Assembly: GCA_004369085.1 (NCBI GenBank)
Contig: ML210561.1
Span: 1-15,623, forward strand
Direction: 5' to 3'
DNA length: 15,623 nt
Origin: Coprinopsis marcescibilis
Taxonomy: Eukaryota; Basidiomycota; Agaricomycetes; Agaricales; Psathyrellaceae
Part shown: positions 1-8,764 of the stretch, one piece after another
Position numbering within the stretch: the stretch's first letter is position 1
Layout of the letters: every line of letters begins with the position of its first letter
Program-made: the position numbers and the translations under genes
The notes under the pieces: model-generated
Databases searched by the model: none
Told to the model about the DNA's origin: nothing
The model's input: the letters and a program-made list of their open reading frames with translations, nothing else

Positions 1-1
1 T

Positions 2-445
2 ATCGACACCGGCAGCAATATCGACTCGGACTTTGTCTCCGACCGCGACTTTGAATCAGATGTCGAAGGCGCCGGAAACACCACTTTGCGCCCAATCGAC
101 GAAGCGGCGTCCCAGCCTCCCAACTCACCGCGGGTCCAGGACGAGACTTGGTCCCTCGTCGGGGACACGGATGCCGACGTCGAATCGAGCAACGAGATGG
201 ACCTTGAAACTGGCGTCGAAAAGTTGTCGCTGTCGGGACAGGATCCCGAACAAACCTTCTCGACACCCCTTCGATCTTTGCATCGACCATACCCTCTGAG
301 TGCCACCCGGCGTGCAATTCGCTCAAGTTCATCTCCGTCCAGGTCACCTATCCGCGTGCGGCCCACTGAGCGACGCAGGGTTCTTGGACCTGCTTTGCCT
401 ACTTTTGACAAGAAGCGCTCATTTTACGAATTCGTCTTCCGTTGA
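2..445 (+). CDS. 3' end of an unrecognised Ser/Asp-rich protein gene (partial)
   Basis: The frame is open from base 2 to a TGA at 443-445, giving the last 147 residues of a protein whose start lies outside the window. The visible part is rich in Ser, Asp and Glu in its first half (for example SLVGDTDADVESS) and basic in its second half (SSSSPSRSPIRVRP, TERRRVLGP), ending in KKRSFYEFVFR. It has no transmembrane segment and no domain I recognise; most of it looks disordered, with a basic tail that could be phosphorylated or nuclear. Bases 33-299 also hold an overlapping frame, but the long frame is preferred because it enters from outside the window without a stop. The gene converges on the Mdm31/32 gene, with 217 bases between the stop codons. 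Function is unknown. Confidence 0.7.
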   Translation: MDTGSNIDSDFVSDRDFESDVEGAGNTTLRPIDEAASQPPNSPRVQDETWSLVGDTDADVESSNEMDLETGVEKLSLSGQDPEQTFSTPLRSLHRPYPLSATRRAIRSSSSPSRSPIRVRPTERRRVLGPALPTFDKKRSFYEFVFR

Positions 446-662
446 AGAATACGGTGACTTCCCTTTTCTGCTCTGCACCTATTAACACAGTATCTAGTAT
501 AGCACACGGATATTATCCCGACTTTGCACTACGTACAGATTAAATTACAGGTAGAATAGCATACATACTTTTCAGTCCGCTAACCCAAATCGCGTTCTAA
601 GGAACCATACTGGCAGGCGTCGAACAACTGAACACTAAGGATCACCTAGGGTTCCACTGCCA

Positions 663-3208
663 CTAAACATCGGGTATGACATAAAGTTCGTTATAAAGTG
701 GTGGCATAGACTGAGCGGCAGCGTATACCTCTTTGAGCTGGGCAGAGACTGGATCTGCTACCGTCCTGAGTGCAGAGATGATGGCGCTGGCAGTCATTTG
801 CATGCTCCACCAGCTGACGGTTTTCATACGCTGTCTGTTCATCGAACCTTGGGATACGTGGTACGCCATAGCTTCGTAGACCTAGACATAAATTAGCATA
901 AGGAATGGTAAAAAGCCTTGGATAGATGACATACATTTAGCGAAATCTCGTCAATCAAGCCGGTCTCCCACATCTATGGAGTCATGAATGTCAAAATCCT
1001 TTCTCGTGTTTGCATATAAAACCCAACTCACAGTCCAAGAGCCATCAAAGTCACTTATATCCTTGATGATCCTACAATGAATCGGGATCAAAGTCCGGTT
1101 GGCGCTAAAACAATCTGATCAGCCGATTCCCAACACAAAAACACCAAGAGAGAAACCTACTTCATGAACGCAACGATCGGCCTAACCAACGCATTGTTCA
1201 CATACGATAAATCTGGGGTAAATAGGGGAACGGCAGCTTTCAAATCTCTAAACCTCAAATCAATATCCACCACCACTTTCCGCTTCAAATCTTCTATTTG
1301 GTCAGAATTGGGTGGGGAGATAGGCGGTTTGGCGAGTTCTCTGGTTCCTGGGATACGCCTTCGGTCGGGATTGGAGAGAGAGGTGGTAATTGCGTCCGCG
1401 ATTTCTTCGAGGATGGCGTTGAGCGCAAGGCTGTCTTGTGGGTCGCGAGGGAACTTGATATCGAGCACGGCGTCTACTTTGCCAGAAGTTATCCAGGATA
1501 TGGGACCTTCCATTGTGGTAGAATTTTGGAGGTGGTCAATGTTTACTCCGTCTATACGGAATCGAGACTGCGAAACGATCAACATATGTGTGTTGTTGAA
1601 ATGCTTAGGAACATACCATAATTCCCCAATCTCCATCTTCCAGATCCTTGTCGGTAGTCCTCCCAATACTCTGAGGCTTGTGCAGGCTGAAGAGACAGTT
1701 GTCAAATTGGCCAACTACATTCTCCGCACATAAGAAGTCGTAGAAGAGCCACCGCTTGCGGAATGTGTGGATGTCTGCTCGAAATATTGACCCAGTGTAT
1801 GGTCGGAAATCTCCAGGCTGATAGACAGTAACCAGAACGTCTTCGAGTTGCAAACGCTCTAATTCAAAGTCGCCTTGGTGGTATGAGTGCCTGAACGCCG
1901 CCGGGTCGAGAGGGTTGTCTGGGTCCCAAAAAACGTTCCTGCGATCTGTCACAAAGAGTGAGTCAACGGGATGCTATTAGGGGCAGCAGATGGGGACTGA
2001 CCGATCACGCCCCTCACTCCTTTAATCACCGCGTCCTCTACAAGCCCTTTACCATCCAACCACCTCCAGAGCGACAACGTAACGTCCACAGAGTCGATTG
2101 TAACATCGAACATGGTGTAATTCAAATCTTCGTCTTCTAAAGCCATATTCGTTCCTTCGCTGTCGTCGTCTTCTTCACCAACGCGGTGGTATGCTGGATG
2201 GTTCCCAACGTCATATCCGACGCCCGCTGGATGTTCTTGCCGTTGTTCTGGCCGACCATCTTCTAGCGTGGAAGGACGTCTAGAAACATAAACATTCTTG
2301 AACGATATCCGCGAGTCTTTCCATTTGGGAACAATGGCCGATTCGAAAATAATTGTGACGCCTGTTTCTGACGTGAGGTAGTCGCTTATGCCGCGGGCGA
2401 TGTAGTCTGAAGAAAGGTGAGTTGTGAATGCAAGGAGAACGTTATCACTACCCACGCTGAAGCTGAAGACTATTTGCAACAGCAAATACAACAGAAAAGA
2501 AAGTCGTCCTACATGCAGAACACGTTGAGCAAAAAAGCAAGATGACGTTCTAGAACACGATACTTACGTTCCAACCAGAACCCACAGAGTCTGGCTCATG
2601 ACGAACCAAGTGATGAACGCCGACATGTCGTCAGCGTTGAATTTTCGGAAAGACTTGATCGTAAACCACTTGAAGCGTATACGTAGTCGTTCCCAGAATC
2701 CGGTTGCGACGTTGAGCAACTCTTCTCTCGTCGGTCGGTGAGGATGTGGGAGAGACATAGCAAGTCGTCGTAGGAACCGAGGATAGTCTTCTGGGTTGTA
2801 ATGTGCACCCTGCGGAGTGTTCTGCTGGTCTATTGGTTTTCCCGCCCCGTCTGAATCTGGTAGTTTAGGCTGTTGTGGGCTCGATGCCGCACTGAGCGGT
2901 CGTGAACATTGCTGGCATTTAGGCCCGTTCGCGCTCGTTCTCCAGGTCGAAGTCGTTGCAAAGGCGCGAATCCCGAGAGTTGCTGTGCCATAAGCCACTT
3001 TCCCCCATGTCGTCGTGAACGTCCCCCGACAGCGCAGACTTGCTAGGTAGATCTGGCTAGTTTGAGCTGGGACGGCGGTGGTGTGTTGCTGCCTGAAAAA
3101 CTTTCGAATGAGGTTGTACCTGTCCAGCGCCTCTGGCCTGGGCAGCGACGTCCTCGCTGTGGTGCTCCAGGCCCTCCCGCAGCTTTTGACGATGGCTAAC
3201 GAAGCCAT
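663..3208 (-). CDS. MDM31: Mdm31/Mdm32-family mitochondrial distribution and morphology protein
   Basis: The spliced CDS is complement(663..881, 935..973, 1032..1104, 1161..1567, 1617..1945, 2002..2406, 2456..2508, 2568..3208): 2166 bases, 721 residues, with every phase consistent and all introns GT-AG (49-59 bases). Family members are inner-membrane proteins needed for normal mitochondrial shape, inheritance and nucleoid maintenance, and they are linked to cardiolipin homeostasis. Family signatures that I recognise include SRISFKNVYVSRRP, QFDNCLFSLHKPQSIGRT, SRFRIDGVNIDHLQ, ISWITSGKVDAVLDIKFPRDP (split here), LSYVNNALVRPIVAF and NANRTLIPIHCRI. The N-terminus is Arg-rich and poor in acidic residues, like a matrix-targeting presequence. 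A membrane helix spans about residues 194-230, across intron 1. A second hydrophobic stretch lies near the C-terminus (SMQMTASAIISAL). The start chosen is the ATG at 3208. An in-frame ATG at 3349 would add 47 residues and cannot be excluded. I cannot firmly separate Mdm31 from Mdm32, so the symbol is tentative. Confidence 0.93.
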
Positions 3209-3568
3209 GAGAGCGAACGGTTGGCCATGTACGGTGGAGCAGAGCAACTTTGGTCTTCGGCAGACTTCACGCGCTGTCTTCACGGCAGGAGTCTGGCATC
3301 GTGCGAAAATGACCGCAATAGGCCCCGCATCAAAGAAAACGCTATTCATAGCACAGACTGTGTAGAAATGGACAATGTAATATTGTGATGGGTATAACGC
3401 ATGGTGTCTATGTACAATAGAATGAAAGAGATATAAGTTAACTAGAGGGCTCTGAAAGTACAACAAACTGAAAACGTAATGATGAATGAAATGGCAATTG
3501 CTTGCCGGTAACCGGTAACTGCCAGGTTTGTGCATGTACGGGGAGGATAGATTTCAGTAATCTATCTT
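3209..3568. other. 5' region of the Mdm31/32 gene, possible short upstream frame
   Basis: This stretch lies between the start of the Mdm31/32 gene and the stop of the next minus-strand gene, so it holds the promoter and leader of the former and the 3' UTR of the latter. On the minus strand an ATG at 3402 in a good context (ACCATGC) opens an 18-codon frame. Its TGA, at 3348-3346, overlaps the upstream in-frame ATG at 3349 as ATGA. I see no clear TATA box and no RNA gene. Confidence 0.4.
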
Positions 3569-4261
3569 TCAAGGGGTCGAGGGAGGTGAATCCCATTTCT
3601 CGCATTGTGCCGAGACGACGACGCAAAACCTAGACCAAAAACACAGGGTCAGAAAGCCAGCTCCTGACATCTAACAAACAGTCCATTTACCTATCTGCAA
3701 GCCGCAATATTTCACATCTCTGGCATTCACTACGCCCTGGCAAAGTGCATGGACATTTATCCAGCTCGTCAGAGTATACCGAGTGATTTGAAGACGTTGA
3801 CGAAGCTGAAGAGGCGCGACGTGGGGGAGTTACTCGCTTCTCAATCCGCCCTTCCATCACTGCAATTTTCCCCAACTTGCTGGATGGCTGACCCAATCCA
3901 GAGAGCAAAGGTCGGGGAGCTGATACTATCGGTGTTTTCGCTGAGATTGAGAATGGCGGACGCGTCGTGGTTGTCCGCACAACCTTTGGTTGCGGTAACG
4001 GTGCTGGTGGTCTCTCAAAAGAGGTGAAGCATGCTAGTGTTGCCCCAAGCGCGCGCTGTTTCATCGCGAATCGCTTACAACCGGGCCGGATAACCACTCT
4101 TGCTCTTGAACTATGACCACGACGGGCAGACGGTCAGCGACGTTTTAAAGCCTAAGGACGGAAACATACTCAAGGTCAAGCAAGGGCATTGTCTTTGAGG
4201 ACCCCACGTTAGAAATCGTGAACAACTCCTCGTTGCATTTCAGGAGTGTATCATGCCTCAT
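3569..4261 (-). CDS. small hypothetical protein with a Cys-rich tail
   Basis: I do not recognise this protein. The best model is complement(3569..3629, 3691..4110, 4170..4261): 573 bases and 190 residues, with introns of 59 and 61 bases (GTATGT..TAG and GTAAAT..TAG). It starts MRHDTLLKCNEELF. The middle is rich in Pro, Ser and Arg and looks disordered (PPAPLPQPKVV, PPRRASSASSTSSNHS). The C-terminal part carries closely spaced cysteines: KCPC, then ECQRCE, then FCVVVSAQCE, which might bind a metal. The start is the first ATG after a likely 5'-leader intron at 4280-4338. The last exon is the least certain part: the only acceptor that I find gives a frame ending at 3569, while a different frame stays open further (3438-3626) but does not join in phase. 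It lies in tandem with the Mdm31/32 gene. Confidence 0.55.
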
Positions 4262-4279
4262 CGTTATGTATATTATGGA

Positions 4280-4338
4280 CTGATAGGATGAATGGTCAGT
4301 ACGATAAGCGCATATGGATGTCATCGGCAATCACTCAC
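4280..4338 (-). other. probable intron in the 5' leader of the small hypothetical gene
   Basis: On the minus strand these 59 bases begin GTGAGT, contain a TACTGAC branch-like site and end CTATCAG. The following exon contains the chosen ATG, 18 bases downstream. Removing the intron does not join an upstream ATG in frame, so it is read as a leader intron. Confidence 0.5.
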
Positions 4339-4400
4339 AAGTAAGGAGTGTTGCTGGAGGGGTGGGGGAGTAAACCAATTCGGGTCCCATCCCAAAGCCG

Positions 4401-4407
4401 ATTTATA
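4401..4407 (-). promoter_or_regulatory. putative TATA box of the small hypothetical gene
   Basis: The minus strand reads TATAAAT here. Transcription starting about 30 bases downstream would give a short first exon followed by the GTGAGT..CAG leader intron, which fits the gene model. This is inferred from sequence and spacing only. Confidence 0.4.
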
Positions 4408-5690
4408 GGCTTTCAGGAAGGAGTCCCCATTTTCGGTACCTAAAGCAGTGCTCAAAGGAGATTTACAACGTGCCTTGAAATAGCAAAGAAAACGTCACAT
4501 ATATGGCCGTAACGGTTCGATTCGATCGCTTCTCAACGATCTCAACCTTTGGCAGGTTCTCCCGTTATCGATCTCCTCGAAACTTCAGCATCGAAGGTTC
4601 AAGAAGACGACAACGCGAGGCAAAGGGTCTGAATGACCCGTTACTACTCTGCCGAATTCTCTAGTAAACGGCTTGTTCGCCTCGGAACTAATGCATTTGT
4701 TTCAAGTTGAATTTGGTGGCGTTGCGCATAATTCGAAAATTACGAGAAATACTTAAATTTCGGTTGATGAGCGAAAAAAATGATTGCCCTGATGGTGCGC
4801 GGACCATGCATGCTCCTCGCTCACGCAAAGATAGCCTTGGGGAAGCCTGGAAATGAGGGTGCAGAAGAGATAAATAGTAGGACCAAAATAGATCGAAATA
4901 ACAAGTTGCCAACCGCCAATATATGTTGCTTGATTCCGTTGATAAGGGCAAGTATAGACCCAGAGGCACTGTCGGAAAAGGAGATCTGCCAGTGAGCGCT
5001 GAGACTACATAGAGCCAAGGAGGGTGCGGTAATTGATTTTATTCAATCAGTTCTTTGGGGTCAACGACTCACGTTCACCACACCTCGCCCTCGTTTCACT
5101 TTCAACTTGGGGATACGGAAAACGTGTATGGTGTCGCTTATCTTAACAAAGGCCCTAACCGAGGGTATGTGCGATTACATATACCTTTGTTCCACCCGGC
5201 AGCCTCCAGGCGACCTTCAAGTAATAGTGTACGTACAAAAACTCTCGACGGGAATTCAAACTCAACCGCAGGAACTCTCTGTCTCAGCTGACCTAGCAGC
5301 ATAAGCTTAGTTGTGATGGGAACACGATGAAAAGGCTGTGCGAGGACGAATACAGGTGCTCCTTCTCAGCTCCAACACATTCTCTGATATCGATAGCGCT
5401 TGTTCTCTACACTTGTCGCCATTTGGGGAGATGAGAACCCTCATGAGGGTCTTGTGATCAGCAAAGCACCTCATTGAGTGACTTGTGGAAAGTATGGCAT
5501 ATGAGAGAGTTGATAAAACTGGAACTCAAGGTTCTACAAAGAAGTTCATGAACTAAACATAGACCTATAGTTTGACAGAGGTCTCCGCTTCAGTCTAGCC
5601 TCCTCCACGCTTCATGAACTGTGGGACAAAGACAAAAAGATGTTCCATGCAGCCGCAGCATATCTTGGTTGCGATTCTCGAAATAAACCT
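4408..5690. other. intergenic stretch without a supportable gene
   Basis: About 1.3 kb lies between the promoter of the small hypothetical gene and the stop of the mannanase-like gene. Open frames of 60-95 codons occur on both strands (for example 4780-4995 plus, 4688-4969 minus, 5055-5304 plus). They overlap one another, and none shows recognisable motifs, a matching exon or a convincing start. The base composition is more AT-rich than in the neighbouring exons. A 14-base perfect palindrome lies at 5437-5450. I see no tRNA, no terminal repeats and no transposase remnant. Confidence 0.5.
5437..5450. repeat. 14-base perfect palindrome
   Basis: The sequence ACCCTCATGAGGGT equals its own reverse complement. 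It sits in the gene-poor stretch about 240 bases downstream of the mannanase-like gene. It could be a binding site for a dimeric protein or chance. Confidence 0.6.
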
Positions 5691-7369
5691 TCAAGGACGA
5701 TCTTTCATTGCCTTTGCGTGATCAACTAGAAGACGATAAGTGTGAGATCCGCGCGGAACGTAGTCCCCATAAAACCAATAGGGCATATTCCTAAACCAAT
5801 GTTCAAACACAATCGGTCGGCGCTTGAATTCAGGGCGCTTACATCCTTATGTCTTCGCTTCCAAATTGCCTTGTCGTCAAAATCGTGTCAGATTTACGCT
5901 TTTTTTCGCAATGTGTAGAAGACGTACCAGTAAAAACTTCCTGCAACTCCGGCAGAGACAAGCTTGTCGAGCCATTCCTGGTAGATTTCTGGTCCAAATT
6001 TGTTGAAAATCAGCGGCTTATGCGCGAGAGTTGCAGTTTCAACATGGTCATCTATCCATCGCATTGGGTCGATACCCGAAAGCTTGAAGAGATTGTTTTA
6101 GCATTTCGCCGTTTAAACCTTGGGGTTAATGCTTACAGAGAATGTCCCGTAGTCGATCGAGTCCATTACTATGTTGACCTCAAAGTCTAGCCCAGCCCAT
6201 CCACTAAGCCCGAAGCTGTGCGTTGGTAACCCACCTTCTGAGAAGCAAAGATAAGACATACCTGTATTCTAACGCATCTGTGTCTGTCTTATTGTAATCC
6301 CCTGGGTCCCCGGAAGCAACAAGGTGATTCGGGTCGATCGATTTAATGAACGACGAGAGTTCTCGAGTCCACGCGGTAAGCGAACCAGCAGGGCATTTAC
6401 GCCCTCCTACCCACCTAGAAGTATTTATGAGATATCGACGAAGTAAAGGCAAACACTCAGAATAGTTTCGTACTTACATGCATATCATATCGTGGCCTAA
6501 CTCCCAGGACATCACTGTCGGATTGTCTCTATAGCGGCCGACGACAGCTTTGACATAGGTTTTGAACACGTTCTGCGCCCGCTGATATGAGAGCCCTTAC
6601 GTGGAACATGAAGTAAGGACATACCTTGGCCCCTTCATCTATGAAGAACCCGCCGTGATTGACCGGAGTTGTGAGCATTTGTCGAGCATATGTCTCCACT
6701 CCTCCTGTTTTCCCGTCCGCGGCGTTCCAGTAGCTCATCCTGGAACTCAAGTCAGTAAGTAGTCGTCAGAGCCTAAAAACAAGGGTCAATACACACAAGA
6801 CAACTATTAGTCGAAGGTTATGACGTTTTGCACTCTCCACTACACGGTCTGATAGTCGAGTTAATTATCATGTAAGTTTGGAAAGGAGTCGACCATACCG
6901 AAGTATCTCAAGCCATTTGCCCCATAGTTAATGGTGGCTTTGTTCCCTGACCAGGACTGGTAGTATATTGTTTGAGGGGTTATTTGACTTTCAGGCATTT
7001 CGTTGTGTCCCCTAGTAGCTCAATTGTTTCCAATGGTTCGAGAATGGAAGCACTTTGACTCACCAGACACGAACTGTGGTTGCGCCACTTTCTGAAATCT
7101 CACTAAATACTTTCTCCATGTCCTGTTCGCTGAGATTTGCTAAAGACAGCCAGTATGCGTTCGCTCTGAAATTGAAGTAGACGTCAACGTATGTGCAGAC
7201 TCGGAAGCGAAAATGCTGACCCAACAACGGTGAATTTGGAGCCATCGAGAGAGAACTGAGTCCCATTGGCCTTTACGAACCTGGTAGTCTGGCTTCCTCT
7301 CGAAGGCAGACCAGTTACAACCGCCAAGAAAAATAGGAGGAGCGACAGGAAAGCTCCAAGTAGCTCCAT
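5691..7369 (-). CDS. secreted GH5 (subfamily 7-like) endo-beta-mannanase-like protein with altered catalytic motifs
   Basis: The spliced CDS is complement(5691..5790, 5928..6082, 6137..6215, 6262..6414, 6478..6581, 6625..6739, 6797..6848, 6899..7011, 7064..7165, 7221..7369): 1122 bases and 373 residues, with no frameshift and GT-AG at all nine introns. Active relatives cut beta-1,4-mannan outside the cell. Residues 1-20 form a signal peptide (MELLGAFLSLLLFFLAVVTG). Family landmarks follow: FTVVGANAYWL (about 47-56), TTVRVWGHNE (about 79-88), INYGANGLRYF, the RHNLRLIVVL strand, FKTYVKAVVGRYRDNPTVMSWEL (178-205, split), SFIKSIDPNHLVASGD, DSIDYGTF (281-288) and AGSFYW near the C-terminus. The length fits a catalytic domain without a carbohydrate-binding module. 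The oddity is the active site. WELANEP has become WELGHDM, so the acid/base Glu position carries Asp208. The nucleophile motif EEFG or EEYG has become NKFG (316-319). The conserved HxYP after GTF is absent. Catalysis is therefore doubtful. Introns of 43 and 46 bases are unusually short, and the last intron (137 bases) is long. Confidence 0.85.
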
Positions 7370-7414
7370 CCCGGCGCACAAATTCTACTCGTCCACCTCA
7401 GACTTACGGAACGG

Positions 7415-7448
7415 ATTTATAGTCCCTCAACTGGTGATTAGCCAATCA
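7415..7448 (-). promoter_or_regulatory. putative TATA box and CCAAT element of the mannanase-like gene
   Basis: The minus strand reads TATAAAT at 7421-7415, 46-52 bases before the ATG. A CCAAT pentamer on the plus strand (7442-7446) lies about 20 bases farther upstream of the TATA box. It sits inside an inverted repeat, TGATT (7435-7439) and AATCA (7444-7448). The spacing is typical of fungal secreted-enzyme promoters. The calls rest on motif and position only. Confidence 0.5.
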
Positions 7449-8345
7449 CTATTCGGGAGTTTGTCGCGCCAGAACTCCACTTCCGACGAATCTTCTACCA
7501 ACAACGAACGCCATTTATGCGTTCTACGAACATCGTGATCAGTGAAAGAAGGTAAGGAATCGCATTACTTATCCACATTCGAGTAACCCACCTTTCATGT
7601 CTTCTCCCTTCTCCGACGTTCTTGTGCCAGATTCAGAAGAAGCCTCCCATGCCGCCGATGGCCTGTGTTGCCGACGGTCGTGTTGTAGCGGGAGGATGCT
7701 TCGACGCGTCATATGTAGGAGGCCCACTTCTGTGCCGGATGTTGGAAAAGAATGTAGGGATGAAAGACGTCTTCGGACCTTCGACCTGACTATTTCCTCC
7801 GGTGCTTGAACATTGGTGTTTTTCGATTTATCGAATGATTTTGTCACCTCGTGTGGGACGCCCTCGAATATACAGCGGCGACATCGAACTCTGGGGGTAC
7901 GAAAAGCATCAACTTGGAGCCAATATTAGCGTGTGCAGGATGCCGATGTAATTTCATGGTGCAAAACTGGGTGCTTCGACCGACACGACACGAGGAATGA
8001 CGGTATGGACGAAAGAGGAGGGCGATGACCAAAAGTGGATCCACATCGCGTGGCCGCACCCGATGACGCGGTGACGTGAACCCCAAGATGTCTCAGCAGA
8101 TCGGCTCTGCCAGTGCTGTTAAAAGCAGATGTACACGGCATTTCACTACCTCCTAAACCTAACGCCCTGAGATTTGAGTCCATAGGTGAGTGTTGCCGCC
8201 TTGAACGTATTGCAAACCTCAAAACTGATATACGTCCATCACTGCAACCTTGCAAGTTCCGTGTCAGCCTCCAGCCACTTTTTCAAAAAAACTTGATCTC
8301 TACTTTTTGAGATCTCATTGATCCTTCGAGCTATATGGTCGTACA
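7449..8345. other. intergenic stretch without a confident gene
   Basis: About 0.9 kb separates the mannanase-like promoter from the small LIM-like frame. Several mid-sized open frames overlap on both strands (7597-7809 plus; 7569-7847, 7844-8086 and 7926-8255 minus), and none is recognisable. One plus-strand frame runs from 7556 to 8074 with only two internal stops (7787-7789 and 7949-7951); see the findings. A donor-like GTGAGT follows CCATAG near 8186, but I could not link it to a coding exon with a start. No RNA gene or mobile element is visible. Confidence 0.45.
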
Positions 8346-8669
8346 ATGCGAGTGACCAGTAAATATGCACAAGATACACTTTAACTCAAAAGTTTATCGA
8401 TAGTTTTGGACCATGACATTGGTGCCTCCACGGAAATGCCAGTTCGAATATCCGGAGCACGGGCCAGCCAGCGGAATCCATACACAACATGTTTAGGCTG
8501 CAACTGCTTAGTCGAAATACCTGACCAGTTTGAGCGGACCAGGGAACATAACTGGCACGAGGACTGCTTCCGTGACCACAACGAACAATTCTATCCAGAG
8601 GTTGAGGACACGTTGGACATCCCATCGCAAGACCGGATTGCTCCTATCAGGGAGACGAAGAGGAAGTAA
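8346..8669 (+). CDS. possible small protein with a LIM-like half zinc finger
   Basis: The tentative model is join(8346..8358, 8404..8669): 279 bases and 92 residues. Its 45-base intron runs GTAAAT..GATAG with a TTTAAC branch-like site. If the intron is not real, the frame can start at the ATG at 8436 and give 77 residues. The protein contains TTCLGCNCLVE followed by HNWHEDCF. This is the spacing C-x2-C-x18-H-x2-C, which matches the first half of a LIM zinc finger, including the Trp before His and the Phe after Cys; the fourth ligand would be Asp or His. The second finger is absent, and the tail is charged (ETKRK). It converges on the secreted-protein gene, with 95 bases between the stop codons. 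No function can be given, and the start is uncertain. Confidence 0.35.
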
Positions 8670-8764
8670 CTACACATGTGTTATTCCATTTGGGGTATAA
8701 TATGTAGTATGTACAGGACGTATGATTCAAGCTTTGTGGAAAGAATGGCATTTGCCTCAGCGAG

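Noticed and set aside
1164..1733. Plus-strand open frame of 189 codons
   Set aside because: It is the antisense shadow of Mdm31/32 exons 4 and 5, whose protein is strongly recognisable on the minus strand.
4511..4530. GGTTCGATTC, resembling a tRNA T-loop
   Set aside because: The flanking bases do not form a T stem, and no acceptor or anticodon stem could be built around it.
4688..5304. Several 65-93 codon frames on both strands of the gene-poor stretch
   Set aside because: They overlap one another, carry no motif and have no splice partners; they are as expected by chance.
6238..6261. A 24-base GT..AG intron in the mannanase-like gene
   Set aside because: It is too short to splice. The next acceptor gives a 46-base intron that joins in phase to the conserved DFE..DSIDYGTF exon.
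7266..7538. Plus-strand frame of 90 codons over the mannanase promoter and first exon
   Set aside because: It overlaps the signal-peptide exon in antisense and has no recognisable content.
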